The position numbers and the translations under genes were made by a program. A stretch of 64,000 nt of DNA from Maratus speciosus. Lineage: Eukaryota > Arthropoda > Arachnida > Araneae > Salticidae. Below are positions 11,126 to 22,611 of this stretch, one piece after another (the first letter of the stretch is position 1; every line of letters starts with the position of its first letter). Under the pieces are notes generated by a model that was given only the letters and a program-made list of their open reading frames with translations, was not told the origin of the DNA and made no database searches. Location: assembly GCA_963932465.1 (NCBI GenBank), contig OZ010793.1, positions 365,208,459 through 365,272,458 of the forward strand. Reading direction: 5' to 3'.

Positions 11126-12282
11126 TTAGGCGTGTTGAATTTGTTGTTACTCAATATAGCGGCAATAGTGAATTCCACCTTCTCATTCTCTAATAATTCA
11201 GTAAAATTATATCTTTTAACCAATTCAACTGAACTTATATTAGTTTTATGTTCAACATAAAATGAAAATCTCATTTCATTGACAGATTTCAGTTTAACGT
11301 CAAAGTGTGGTTTCGATATATAAAACTAAGTGAATAAATTAAAATTAAGACGTCCCTCGGCCTTATGGTTAATCTTCCGCAATCAGATTCATAGCCAGAT
11401 GACGTATTTGAGCAAATGTGATAATTTTTAGAGCATTTAATGCTATTCAATTTCTTTTTAAAGGATATTTATTGTAATCCCAATTTCGACACAATTACGG
11501 AGATTAATCGATAAATTTCTAAAAAATGTGAAAAAGTTCTTTTCTTTTTCTTTTTAATTTGCTTTCCAAGCATGGTCAATCCATTTCCAATTGTGGTAAC
11601 TCTGTCGCTGTCTTCTTGGTTACTTTGCAGTATTGTAGGGAAAATAATTAAAAATTGGAAAAAAAAAAAAAGATGTGCTTGAAAATAATTTAAAAAGTCA
11701 TTACTACAGTTTTCGAACAAATGTCATTTGAATTCATTTTTCCCCTATTCGATGATGAAAAATTTAAAATATGCGATGTTTAGAAGTGATTGTATGAGCG
11801 GCAAAAGCTATAACACAGGTCGTTATCATCATCTATGTAACATCGGCGTAACGTATTACTTTTATGGATACATTTATAATATCAAGTGGTCCACACATTT
11901 CTGATAACGACGCTGTAGGGTTGTGCTGAAAAAGGATTTTGTCGCTAAAAAGAAAAGAAAAGCCTCAACTGCTTTTACTACTCAACAACTATGATCGATT
12001 TCTTTGATTCTCAACTATAACCAGAGACTGCTTTGTACACAAATGGTACTTTTTGCTTGTGTAAAATTAATTCTTGGAAGCACTGCCAATCCAAAATCTC
12101 TACGAAAATAGCTTTATTGAAGAAAATGGCTTTTAATATGTTGGGGAAGGGGGGGGGGGGGAGACAAGATTCGAATCACTTTTGCAGTTCGAAATATATC
12201 TCTAAATGAACAATTTAGTAAGGTGTAAAGTTTTCACTGTCTTCTGTTTAATCTGGTAGCGGAAGGGACAGGAAAACACTTT
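11126..12282. other. Unassigned intronic sequence
   Basis: AT-rich with a poly-G tract near 12145-12160. Open frames in both strands overlap each other and show no family features. No gene seen. Confidence 0.5.
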
Positions 12283-12841
12283 TGTCTAACTTTTGGATAT
12301 TTATTCTTGAATAATTAAGAATATGTACATAATAGTTTTCAGGTTCGTGTTGAAATTATAATAAGAAAGGGCTTTTGCCACACAGTCTATTGGTGAATAA
12401 AAGTCTTTTGACATATGAGACGGATGTCTCTGGAAGGCAGTTTCTATCGATTCACTAAGTTCCACAGAGACTGATGTCTCTCCAAGGATACTCGCTAGCC
12501 TAGGCTATCTGCGAGTCTCTTCCACCAAGTCCGCTCTCTAAGTCTTCCGGCTGGGAATTATTCCCGACCTCTCTGTATGCGATCCAAACTCAGACTCCTC
12601 TCCACTCTCACAATCCGTCCCTCTCATCTCCATCTTCTCTCCGCCCTCGAACCGCACTGGATCTTCCTCCTCCAATCGGCTCAGTCTCGGCGTTCTCATA
12701 GGAGCCTCTTTGTTTCTCCCTTGGCGCCGTTGCCATTTCGCGTCTCCGAGAGGCTGAAACTCTCTCACCGAGTAGGACGCTTGAAGGAGAAAACTATCTA
12801 TAAGGGATGAACCGTGAATAATTGTTAACGTCAGGAAACAT
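12283..12841 (-). mobile_element. Probable solo LTR (minus strand)
   Basis: A block of much higher GC content than its surroundings. On the minus strand it starts TGTTTCCTGACG (12841), has TTATAGATAG near 12800 as a TATA-like site, and has AATAAA near 12300 close to an ending in AGACA. That is the layout of U3-R-U5 bounded by TG..CA. No matching target-site duplication or neighbouring internal region was found, so the ends are approximate. The open frames in both strands here are likely by-products of its composition. Confidence 0.35.
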
Positions 12842-13242
12842 TGGACCTCAGTCATCTCGAAATATTATCTTTTGTACCTTCAAGATGAATGGGTTTTTAC
12901 CCGTGGGAACCTAGTCATGTTGTGAAGTCTTGGTACTGGCAAAGTTCTGTTAATCAAATTTTTTAATTAGGCCAAGACTTTACAAAGGCCTTTGAAAAAA
13001 AGTTTAAGGTCGAGTGAAAAAGCCCATGTTTGGGTTATGCAAATTTTTGCAAATGCAAAACAATTAATGTACCAAAAATGTTTACCAAAAAAGTCCTCTC
13101 TGTGAGGCGATGGCATTAAAAAATCATGGTAAAAAAGAGCCAAAAAATTAATATGTTTAAACATGCAGCATTTTATGTTGGAAAAATAATAAGGTCGCGA
13201 CTATTTTTTGACTCATATGCAAATTATATCATTCTGTGCATG
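12842..13242. other. Unassigned intronic sequence
   Basis: AT-rich, no gene or clear repeat recognised up to the hAT target-site copy at 13243. Confidence 0.5.
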
Positions 13243-13439
13243 CTTCAAACTGGAGTCCTGCCACCCGACCCGACCCACAAATTCCATTTTAAGTCAATCC
13301 GCAACCCGACCCACACCCGCAATGAAAGGAAAGTAAATCATGTTTTAATGACATTATGTAAAATAATCTATAATTATATCTCTAATACCATTTTTATGTT
13401 AGAAGAATGAACAAATCTATATTCTTTAATATTCAAATA

Positions 13440-13975
13440 TAGTAAAGCTTCTGAATAGCGGACACCTCGGGATCGTTGAATAGAGTCAAATATCTAGTCG
13501 GGTTATCCCGAATTTTGTTTTTTCGGCTCGGAATTAATCTAATTTTTTTTCCCTGCAGGTCGCGTTCACAGTCGAAGTATTCTTGTGGGTCATATAAAGG
13601 TTTTTTGCCACTCAGGTTGTTGGGATTTTCACGAAAATTTAAGCACAACTATGTTTCAAATGAAATTAAATACGTATTTGAATACGTATGAGGGTACATT
13701 TAATTTACAGCATGAGAAATAAAAAATATATAAGAAATAGGATCATTGTATCTTTAAGAACGATTTTTTCTTTAGAAATATGAAAAATGTTATCAACATT
13801 TTGTTTTTTTTACAAATAATCACACATGTATTGTTTAAAGTTTATGTACACATAAACATGTTACGTGTGTGTAAAGTGAAAGGTGCCCGCTATTGAGAGA
13901 TATAAGCATTCAAATATATAAATTTTAGGAATTGAAAAAGTGTTCGCTAAATAGGGTTGTCCGCCTTAGAGGCAC
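13440..13975. mobile_element. Tigger-like insertion, degenerate
   Basis: The left part reads CTTCTGAATAGCGGACACC. The reverse complement of the right part reads CCTCTAAGGCGGACAACCC, and a second GTTCGCTAAATAG lies just inside. The phrase 'CCTCTGAATAGCGGACA' is typical of pogo/Tigger terminal repeats in arthropods (recall). The exact ends and the TA duplication are not clear. Inserted in the hAT element at 13251-15011. Confidence 0.4.
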
Positions 13976-14087
13976 GGGCGCGACCCCGAAAATTCCATTT
14001 GAAGTTGACTTGAACCCGAAATGAAAGAAAAGTAAATCATGTTTTAATGCAATATGAAAGATGATTAATAAAAATATACATTCTATG

Positions 14088-14357
14088 TCAATAAATAGAA
14101 TTAGTAATATAATAAAATTCACCTTCAATTAAATGAATATCACAGGTATGATAAATTATACCCGTACTTTGATACAATGAAAACAAAGAAAGAAGAAACA
14201 ATAATGTTTCAATCGATATGTAACGGTATAAAACTACAAATATAATCTTTAAATATGCTTTAAAATTAGTTGCAGCTCCAAAAGTTCCACTTATATCGGT
14301 ACACCTTGTTTTACACAATTGGCATTCACCCTTTAATTTATCATTGTTATCTATCAA
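14088..14357 (-). pseudogene. hAT transposase N-terminal BED-finger remnant
   Basis: The first 40 codons read MIDNNDKLKGECQLCKTRCT and then DISGTFGAATNFKAYLKI. CxxC (residues 12-15), the GTFGAATNFKAYLK segment and the spacing match a BED zinc finger (C-x2-C ... N-x3-H-x3-5-H) as found at the N-terminus of hAT transposases. The first zinc-binding His is replaced by Tyr and the rest of the finger is lost. The remaining 50 codons are hydrophobic and look random. It lies inside a hAT-type element on the expected strand. Confidence 0.55.
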
Positions 14358-15019
14358 CAGTTATTATTTTGAAAATTGTCCCCTCTAATATATAGCGCAT
14401 CCTGTATATCATTTACATTTTCAACATTATACATTTTCAACGGGAGCTCTAGAAGTATTAGTCATTTTTTCCCGAGTCTTAAATAACAAAGTGCATTATA
14501 TTTCTACAGTAGTTTAAAAATACAAAACGCAGCAAAACGCTAAAATGATCTTTCCTTCTTCCTGTATTCCACACAGTAGTTTTTTATCATAACAACATTA
14601 GAAGTATCAAGAATTAGAATTGTAACTTTTCGGCAGAAGTGTTTCAGCAGTGCAGAAGCATTCGTTATAATCTTTATATACCAATAGTTGAAAAAGCATG
14701 TTTATATTAACTTCCAGAAACGAATTCAAAATGACTAGACAAAACAGATAGGCATCATTTTACTTTTGTGAAACTTTGATCTGTGGTTTATATAGACTTT
14801 TAACGTGGAAAAATATTTTGGAGATTCTTTTTAAAAAATCGGGTTAACCCGAACCCGAACCGCAAGAGTCAAAAAGCCAACCCGACCCGCAACAAAAAAG
14901 TTAAAATCAATCCGACCCGAACCCGAACCGCAGTGGGAAAATATAGCGCCGACCCAAACCGCGGGTCGGGCTCGGGTAAAAGTGGGTAACCCGACCCGAT
15001 GCAGGACTCTACTTCAAAG

Positions 15020-15312
15020 CTTAATGTTCGAGTTACTCAGCGTTTCGAAAGCATTGAATGGTTTGTTTCTGCTGTTGATAAGAATAAGAATGCCGAATCA
15101 TAAACATTTGTCTCGACTGACGTAGAACATGGTAAAATTCTTGGCATGAAAGCATATGGAATGAGTACAGCTTCTGTTGCAAGATCTATAATAAGGTCGG
15201 TCAAAAACTTTTATCAATAATTTTTTTAAAGACATTTCAAATTAAGGAAAAGCTAAGCGCACAGATAGACTTTTCTCACTTTCAAGACGCCAAAAATCAG
15301 CTGTATTTCGAT
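15020..15312. other. Unassigned intronic sequence
   Basis: No recognised repeat or coding signal. Confidence 0.4.
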
Positions 15313-16790
15313 TTAGTCCAGGCAATAGGGAATTTTACCTAGCAAAATTAATGGTAGTACTGGAAATCGGCTTTCTAGATGTTTTTTGGGTCGCTGAATC
15401 CGAATTTGTAACTTCCCACCAAAATTTCCCCCGGCAACCGCCCCAAATCTTGGTAAAAAGCCCCCCCCCCAAAAAAGGTTTTTATTAAAAAAAATCAAAT
15501 TTTTTTATTGTTTTAGAGAAACAGTATCTAGAAATTCAGAAAGTAGATAAAATTTCCAATAAATTAGATATATGACATTATGACTTAGGATGAAGGGGAA
15601 GGGGGATCTGCCTCGGAACATGCGCGCGGTGCTGCGTAAACTAAGTTGCGCAATTCCACTAACTACTCACACGTTTACATTCGCCCTCCCATCTCCCCTC
15701 CGAACTTTCTCTATAAGGTTTACTTTAAGATTTTTGGGTCGCTGAATCCGAATTTTTAACTTTCCCCCAAAAATCCCCCCCCCCGAAACCTCCCCCAAAT
15801 AGTTATTTTTAACTTAAATTTCTTATTGTTTTAGGGGAAAAGCATTACGAAATTCAGAAACTAGCCAAAATTTGCAACAAATAGGATATATGACATTATG
15901 AATTAGGATGAACGGGGAGGGTAAGGGCTGCCTCGGAACATGCACTGCGGCGCTACGTGCACTAAATGATGAAGTCCAGGCAATAGGGGATTTTATCTGG
16001 CAAAATTAATGGTAATACTGAAAATCGGCTTTCTAGATGTTTTTTTTGGGTCGCTGAATCCGAATTTGTAACTTTCCACCAAAATTTCACCCTGCAACCC
16101 CCAAAAAATTGATTTTTTGAAAAAATTTGGTTTTTGAGAAAAGCGCACGGGGAATGTTCCGAGGCAGACCCCTCTCTCCCCGTTTATCCTACGTCATAAT
16201 GTCATTTATCCTATTTGTTGCAAATTTTGTCTAGTTTCTGAATTTTGTAATGCTTTTCCCCTAAAACAATAAGAAATTTAAGTTAAAAACAACTATTTGG
16301 GGGGTTTTCGGGGGGGGGGGGGAATTTGGGGGGTAAGTTAAAAATTCGGATTCAGCGACCCAAAAAACTTAAAGTAAACCTTATAGAGAAAGTTCGGAGG
16401 GAAGATGGGAGGGCTAATGTAAACGTGTGAGTGGTTAAGTGGAATTGCGCAACTTAGTCCACGCAGCACTGCGGCGCATGTTCCGATGCAAATCACCCTT
16501 TCCCCTTCGTCCTAAGCCATAATGTCAAATATCTAATTTGTTGCAAATTTTGTCTACTTTCAGAATTTATAGCTACTTTTTCTCTAAAACAATAAAAAAA
16601 TGGAATTTTTTAATAAAAACCTTTTTGGGGGGCTTTTTACCAAAATTTGGGGGCGTTGCCGGGGGAAATTTTGGTGGGAAGTTACAAATTCGGATTCAGA
16701 GACCCAAAAAACATCTAGAAAGCCGATTTCCAGTACTACCATTAATTTTGCTAGGTAGAGTCCCTATACGGTCTCTATTGCCTGGACTAA
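15313..16790. repeat. 1.48-kb fold-back with ~630-bp arms
   Basis: The left arm starts TTAGTCCAGGCAATAG and the right arm ends with the exact reverse complement (CTATTGCCTGGACTAA). Matching continues inward for about 630 bases on each side, including GGTCGCTGAATCCGAATTT, GCCTCGGAACATGC and paired C- and G-homopolymers. In the spacer a third copy of the arm start is present in direct orientation (from about 15972). Two open frames (minus 15313-15498, plus 16538-16801) are mirror images of one another and are not genes. Probably a fold-back transposon or a collapsed tandem/inverted duplication. Confidence 0.9.
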
Positions 16791-16879
16791 TTGGCATGTG
16801 AGAAGAAAAAAATAAATTTCATCTCTAATAGTTAATGAGTTAAACTTACCATGCACCAGTCTAAGTTCAAATGCAAAGG

Positions 16880-17763
16880 CAAAGTATGTAAAATTGAGAC
16901 CTTGCCCACCGTTAACAAAGCAGCATAAGCTTGCTCGCATGCAGTTTGTCAAAAAATGTTTCATTTGGAGATAAGTGGAAAGAAGTTGTCTATGCTGACG
17001 AAAAAAATTAAGTTGAATGGTCCTCCAGATGGGTTTACGAAAAGTACTTGTATCATGATATTCAAAAAGTAAAGGCTTACTTCTCTTAAACGCCAATTCG
17101 GAGGTGTGTCTGTTATGTTATGGGGAGTGGAACACTACCCATTATCGCAATTGATTATAAAATGAACTGAGAAAAAACATATTGGTTGAACGTTTGCTAC
17201 CCAATGCACCACTTGTTAGATCTATAGAGCGGATATATTTCAACAAGACAACGCCAGCATCCATGTTTCTCAACAACAAAAGCGTAAAATTGAATCTATT
17301 GGCCATTGGCGTTCAAGTTCTTGAAGTTGTCTTCCAAAAGTCCTGACTAGAATCTAATGGAAAATATTTGGGGTATTTTAGTGCAGTCTGATTATTAACC
17401 CGGGAGAACTCGCTGTATGAGATTTTCTCTCACAGTCGTACTTTTTAAAGTCTCTTATTTAAATCATTTTTCATTTTAATTAAAATTTCAAAATGTTTTA
17501 CAATTATATTACCTATTTTGTGAATAAAAGTACTAAGTCAACCAAAAAAAGTTGATATTATATGAATGTAAAGTAAAAGAAAAGCAATTGGGCATTCTCA
17601 CTAGCGAGTTCTCCCGGGTTAAGATTTTCGACAATATCGAACCAAACGTGAACTCGTCAATGGCATCAAGATTGTCTGGAGTAATATAAAAAACGAAACT
17701 GTGTCTAAACTTTACTGCAACATTGACAAATCGCTTGATAAAGGTAATTGAAAAAAGGTGCAT
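16880..17763 (+). pseudogene. Tc1-like transposase pseudogene, split by insertion
   Basis: Fragments of a Tc1-type (DD34E) transposase in shifting plus-strand frames. KWKEVVYADEK has the first Asp at 16997-16999. Then come DIQKVKAYFS, FGGVSVMLWG (17099 on), and FQQDNAS with the second Asp at 17247-17249. SPD-stop-NLMENIWGILVQSD has the catalytic Glu at 17360-17362. The frame is cut at 17394 by a piggyBac-type MITE and resumes at 17623 with KIFDNIEPNVNS...LSGVI, the usual C-terminal helix region. Stops and frameshifts are frequent. Tc1 terminal repeats were not found. Confidence 0.85.
17399..17618. mobile_element. piggyBac-type MITE, 220 bp
   Basis: Ends CCCGGGAGAACTCGCT and AGCGAGTTCTCCCGGG are exact inverted copies. 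Each is flanked by TTAA (17395-17398 and 17619-17622), the piggyBac target-site duplication. It interrupts the Tc1 transposase pseudogene between the ENIWG motif and its C-terminal region. Confidence 0.92.
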
Positions 17764-18546
17764 TTACGGGATATTGACTTAAAAAAAATCGTCGACCTTA
17801 TATTTATTTCCATGATAAAGTGTATCAAAAGTTAAAATAGTCATTATCATTATTTTACTAATTGTAATTTGTATAATTTTGAAAACTGTGTAAGTAAATT
17901 TCGACTTAAATAAACTCTGTTCCTTACTTCTTGTGCTTATATTCTCTAGAAATTTTTTACAATAATTTTTTTTCATGAGCTTAATTTTTTTTTCCAGGGC
18001 ATTAATTAGCTATTGGTCTATATTTAGTAATTAGCTATATGTAATGTACTATCTATGTATCTTTTTTATTTTATTTTTTTTATTAAACCTTCGACTTCTT
18101 TTTCCTTATAATAGTTCATTTGAATCTGATTCATTCTGAATTTATGCAACACTTTTCACTGCATAAACCTGAAAAGAAAAATCCATCACGTGTGAAGAAT
18201 CAAAACAAAGAAATTCACGTGTTTTATTTTTCTACTTTTCATTTATATTATACTGTCTGTTGTAACCGAGCGATTTAACGAGGTCTGTTTCATTTCGCTT
18301 GCTAAGCCAACCATAAATCCATAACTGTCACTGTATGATTCATACCATTTTTTCCCCAAAAGGTAGTTTGGGAAAGTCGCTTTTAATATTTCTTTGTTCA
18401 ATATGGAGTTCAGACGTTTGTTGCGATTTTCTTTTAATAAAGTAAGTTTTATGAAGCCTTTCTGTAAAACTTAATATGAATCTTATTATGGTTGAGTTAT
18501 GTTTGAGTAACTTATTGGGTGTTATTGAATACAGAGATTTGAAATA
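17764..18546. other. Unassigned intronic sequence
   Basis: AT-rich, with T-runs; no gene or repeat family recognised. Confidence 0.5.
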
Positions 18547-18720
18547 CAGTAAACTCTGTCTAAGGCGGATCCGATCGGGACTGAGAAAATTTTCCATAGT
18601 AGACAATATTCCGCATTAGACAAATTTTACTCTGTCTATGGAATCGCAGGGACTCTAAAATCTTTCTGAGTTAGACAGATTTCCGCTTTACACAGAGTCC
18701 GCCTTACAGAAAATTTACTG
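18547..18720. mobile_element. pogo-like MITE, 174 bp
   Basis: Left end CAGTAAACTCTGTCTAAGGC and reverse-complemented right end CAGTAAATTTTCTGTAAGGC, with TA on both sides (18545-18546, 18721-18722). The ends are those of the 1.2-kb element at 23471-24673, so this is its internally deleted derivative. Confidence 0.9.
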
Positions 18721-18722
18721 TA

Positions 18723-19130
18723 CTGGATATTGTGGATTTTTGAAGATGGTGAAAGTCTTCTAAATTATTTTTAGCTTAAAATTCTAGGGTTTTTTAAAGT
18801 AATAACTGATTTTCTTATATGAAATCACAATCAGTTGCCAAGTTTGGGATTTGAAGTCAAAGCCATTCTGCCGCCAAAATATCAAGTTATTGCAGTCTTA
18901 AACAAATAAAAATAATAAAGTAAAATAAATCGCTTAGAGATCTTTATTTACAGAAAGAAGTATGATTGAAAAATGTAAATTACTCGAGTTAATTAGAATT
19001 CGGTGTCGGGGATAAGGGGTTCTAAAAAGGTATTCTTATTTGCCAGCTTGTAATTACTATTTTTATTATACAAATAATCCAATAAATACTTATTTTAAAA
19101 AATGAATCAATCAAAGCATAAGTTAAAATA
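18723..19130. other. Unassigned intronic sequence
   Basis: AT-rich, nothing recognised. Confidence 0.4.
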
Positions 19131-19806
19131 CACTGATTATCAAAAATTAAGGAAAAGTCACAAAATGCTAATTTTCAAATACGCGAACACTCAAAAGGAA
19201 ATAATATAATTCGAGTAATTACTATCTCTACATCATAGCTAGCCCATATAACATCTCACTCATGTCACACATGGTCACAAGTGTCACAGTCACTACGGTG
19301 AAACAAAAAATAGGAAATTCCACACGTCTCATTATGAGTCTCAAATGATCACTATATGTGGCTCCACTGAGAAGTCAATGTGACTGCTGCTTTGTGACGA
19401 GTCACCAGGTGACTTATAATGTAGTTAAATTGTGACTCTCGTGTGACTGTCATTTTTAGACTCAATTTCATAGTGATCATGAACGTTGCATTATGATAAG
19501 TCACCAAATAATATCATATTATAGTCACATGGTGACTCGCCACAAAGCAGCAGTGACAGTGACGTCTCAGTGGAATCACATATAGTGATCATTTGAGACT
19601 CATAATGAGATGTATGGAATTTCCTATTTTTTGCTTCACCGTAGTGACTGTGACACTTGTGACCATGTGTGACATGAATGAGATGTTATATGGGCTAGCT
19701 GTGTTGTAGAGATAGTAATTACTCGAATTATATTATTTCCTTTTGAGTGTTCGCGTATTTGAAAATTAGCATTTTGTGACTTTTCCTTAATTTTTGATAA
19801 CCAGTG
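19131..19806. mobile_element. Fold-back MITE rich in GTGAC/GTCAC
   Basis: Left end CACTGATTATCAAAAATTAA, reverse-complemented right end CACTGGTTATCAAAAATTAA, with TA flanking (19129-19130, 19807-19808). The arms match for roughly 300 bases, leaving only a short loop near 19450-19480. The inner half is dominated by GTGAC and GTCAC words (for example GTGACTGTGACACTTGTGAC). The open frame at 19636-19821 is within the right arm and is not a gene. Confidence 0.9.
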
Positions 19807-19808
19807 TA

Positions 19809-21125
19809 TATAAACGTTCAAGATGTGAACAGACGACGTTGTAAAAGGTTAATGTTTATTGAAAAAAGTATAATGCTTCGAAAAATTCGCCAAATTGGCT
19901 CTGACGAATAAAAAGTAATTTCGTATTAAAGTTGACATTTTTTTCTTTTTGCTTTAAAAAACCTTTTTCTTACAATTGTTTGAAAAGTAATATTTTGTAT
20001 TATTTATAGATTGTTAACATGTATAATATGCTGTGAGCCTTTAAAAATGCATAGAATTTAAAACTGCTTATAGTACTTTACGATTTGGCGCACTTTTTGT
20101 AAATCGGCATTTTTTTTTTTTTTAAGTCAGTATAGTAGTACTTGAAACAGCTTATTTATAGGGATTTAATGAATAGTGATTTGGCCGAATATTAAATATT
20201 CGGCAAGCAAATACTGATTTTTTTTTAAGTATCTATTGCTATATTTTTTAAATGTTGAATTGAAAATGGAGTAAAATAAAAATTGATCTTGTATTATTTG
20301 TATGTTTAAAAATTTTAGCAGCTTGGTGTATTTTATGTAATATTCGAAACACCTTGATGTCATAGAAACAAGAATTTTTTTTCTATGACAAATAGAACTC
20401 TAGCTATAAAGGTGTCAACACCCCATTTTGTTCAATCCACAAAATATAAACTAGACAGAGTGCTAATTAATTTTGTAAAATCATTTGGCATCAGTTGGCG
20501 GAAATTCCTTTCATTTATTGTTTAATTGTTTTATTGTTGCTCATACATTTTAATTATCAAAATTGTCCCTGGGGAAAAAAAAAAAAAAAAAATTGAAATT
20601 ATGTTTTCGGTATTTTTCCAGTATAAGGGCCTTCGACGAGATAGAGCAATTGTGCATGGTAGAGAAGGAAAATTTTCATTCATATTTTCTGACAACTTAT
20701 TTACTGTTTCACATACACTAGCATTTTTTTCAATTTTTATCCAATTTGTTTATTATAAACAAGCCGTTTATCTATTTTTATAAACAAACAAAAGTAAACT
20801 GTATGTATTAAAAAAAAAAAAAAAACAATAGTAATATATATATAAATAAAATGTTTGTATATACTATATATATAAATACGTATAATAAACAAGCCAAAAA
20901 GTTCATCAGGTTTGTTTTCATAGCTGTTTATATATTTTGGCAACAAATCTCACTTTCTGAAGCCGAGTTAGGCAAAGCTTTTTTAAAAAACGCCAAGGAC
21001 CCTGCACTGGAAAAGTACCATGTTTTCGTTCAATTTATGGTTTAAAAAAAAGTAATAATAATAAGCGTAGGAGGTCGACGTCATACTGATATTGTATCAA
21101 ACTCTGAAATTTTCAATACGAACAC
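19809..21125. other. Unassigned intronic sequence
   Basis: Several A and T homopolymers and an ATATAT tract near 20830-20880. Short open frames here have no family features. No gene seen. Confidence 0.5.
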
Positions 21126-21775
21126 ATAATTTTCATATCATATTTGGCTTTTTTAATTAAATTTTAGGATATCAAATGGACAGTCATTCTGTCAAGTAGT
21201 TTAGAAGTTATGATTGTTTTAATTTTGAACTCCTAATGTTAAATTCATTTGTAATCGTTGCAAAACAGATTGCAATGCGAGCATAGTTTTATAAGCATAA
21301 CACAAGAACTACTTACGGAATTAGCTATAATTTTGGATTCGCATATTTGAGGCATTTAGAGAACGATTTCTATTAAAAAATTCATAGGTTACAATTCATA
21401 ATTTTTTCGAAAATATGTATTTTTAAAAAATAATTTTCGAAACAAATGTATATGAATTGTAGCCTATATGTTAAAAAAAAAAAAAAAAAAAAAAAAATAG
21501 AAATCGATTTCTAGAAGCTTAAAATATATATGCGAATCCAAAATTATAGCTCATTCCCCCCGAGTAGTTTTTGAGTTATGCTTAAAAAACTACTCGCATG
21601 GCAAATTGTTTTGCAGCAATTAAAAGTGAATTTAACATTAGGAGATCCAAACTTTAAACTTTCATATTTCCTGAAGTATTTGCCCGAATGACTTTGTTTG
21701 ATATCCTGTGGTAAAATTGGCCGAAATGATGCCAGGAAGCCAAATACAATGACAAAATTTATGACTTTTCTGTGA
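21126..21775. repeat. Inverted repeat with ~285-bp arms
   Basis: The left arm (about 21126-21410) and right arm (about 21425-21775) are imperfect reverse complements: CTAATGTTAAATTCA, GGATTCGCATAT, AGCTATAATTTTGGATTCGC and TTTTCGAAA are shared. The centre is near 21415 and an A-run has expanded in the right arm. No target-site duplication was identified. Confidence 0.8.
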
Positions 21776-21988
21776 TTTTAATATGAAGACGACCCCTAAT
21801 CTTTTTTCTTTTTTTTTTTTAATCATAAATTGTAAAAAACAGTTTTCAGTCGAATGGCTATTTCCATTTGTATCTGCAACAATTTGGATATTAAAGCGAT
21901 CTGTTATCTCGCTCTCCCTTTCGCTTTTTTTTTTTTTTTTTTTTTTTGGCCGACTGTACATACGTATATATTTTTGCCAGAGCTATAT

Positions 21989-22423
21989 ACCGGGTGTTTT
22001 AAAATTCAATAACTTGCAAACGGTGACAAATATTTAAAAAATTCTTGCAGGAGGGTTATACATGAGGTCAAAAGTTTTTTTACAGTGATTTTCGATTTTA
22101 GTTCGAATTACAAGCAATAGATGGCACTGCGATCAATAGACGCTAAATTCAGGCTCGATTTTTGGTCCATCGGGACCCACTTAATACATTTCCATCTCCT
22201 TTTTCCGCATGAAAGAAGAGATCGACCAAAAAATCGAGCCTGTTTTTATCGCCTATTGCTTACAGCGCCATCTATTGTTTGTAATTTGAACTAAAATCGA
22301 AAATCACTGTAAAAAAACTTTTGACCTTATGCATAACGCTCCTGCAAGAATTTTTTAAATATCTGTCACCGTTTGCAAGTTATTGAATTTTAAAATCAGT
22401 CAGTCCTTTTTAGGACACCCGGT
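21989..22423. mobile_element. Palindromic MITE ending 83 bp before an exon
   Basis: Ends ACCGGGTG... and ...CACCCGGT inside TATA sequence. Long arms share AATAACTTGCAAACGGTGAC, TTTTTTTACAGTGATTTTCG and ATAGATGG. The loop sits near 22170-22200. The right end lies 83 bases upstream of the neurobeachin exon at 22507, so the hairpin ends next to the branch-point region of that intron. Confidence 0.85.
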
Positions 22424-22506
22424 ATATATAATACATTCCTTTTCTAATAGTATATGTTATTTAAAAAAATTCCATTAAATTAAAATTGTTTTTTCTTCTG
22501 TTTCAG

Positions 22507-22611
22507 CTGGTTGGGGGAGAATTTGACATGGAACTAAATTTTGTCATCCAACAGCCGCAAAATATAGTTCATATGTTAGATTTGTTGGATCATTGCCCGT
22601 CCAATTTGCAG
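22507..22611 (+). CDS. Neurobeachin/rugose homologue, exon 1 of 4 in window
   Basis: Neurobeachin is a large BEACH-WD40 scaffold that acts in vesicle and receptor trafficking at Golgi and synaptic membranes and binds PKA regulatory subunits. This 105-nt exon reads [18 protein letters not shown] then [17 protein letters not shown], 35 codons from the N-terminal armadillo-like region shortly after the start of the family protein (recall of NBEA and Drosophila rugose; not searched). The acceptor is a T-rich tract ending TTTCAG (22501-22506) and the donor is GTGAGT (22612). Both ends are phase 0. The next exon continues with AEVWSVF, as in the family. A MITE ends 83 bases upstream. The initiator exon must lie left of the window. 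Confidence 0.93.

Larger units (their letters stand above)
13251..15011 (-). mobile_element. hAT element with CCCGACCCG-rich ends
   Basis: Left end TGGAGTCCTGC and reverse-complemented right end TAGAGTCCTGC. The flanks are CTTCAAAC (13243-13250) and CTTCAAAG (15012-15019), a 7-of-8 match to an 8-bp target-site duplication. Both subterminal regions are full of CCCGACCC and CCCGAACC units (13260-13320, 13975-14015, 14840-15000). A 60-base segment (AAAGTAAATCATGTTTTAAT) occurs twice, at about 13330 and 14030, around an inserted pogo-like piece. A BED-finger remnant lies on the minus strand. Confidence 0.75.

Noticed and set aside
12538..12855. 105-codon minus-strand frame and overlapping 77-codon plus-strand frame
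   Set aside because: Both strands are open because the block is GC-rich. The layout fits an LTR better, and no protein family is recognised.
15313..16801. Paired open frames in the fold-back as genes
   Set aside because: They are the same sequence read in opposite arms, with glycine runs from G-homopolymers.
1..22506. Initiator exon of neurobeachin upstream of 22507
   Set aside because: I looked for a frame ending in the expected ETVLNL-type residues before a phase-0 donor and found none. It should lie left of the window.
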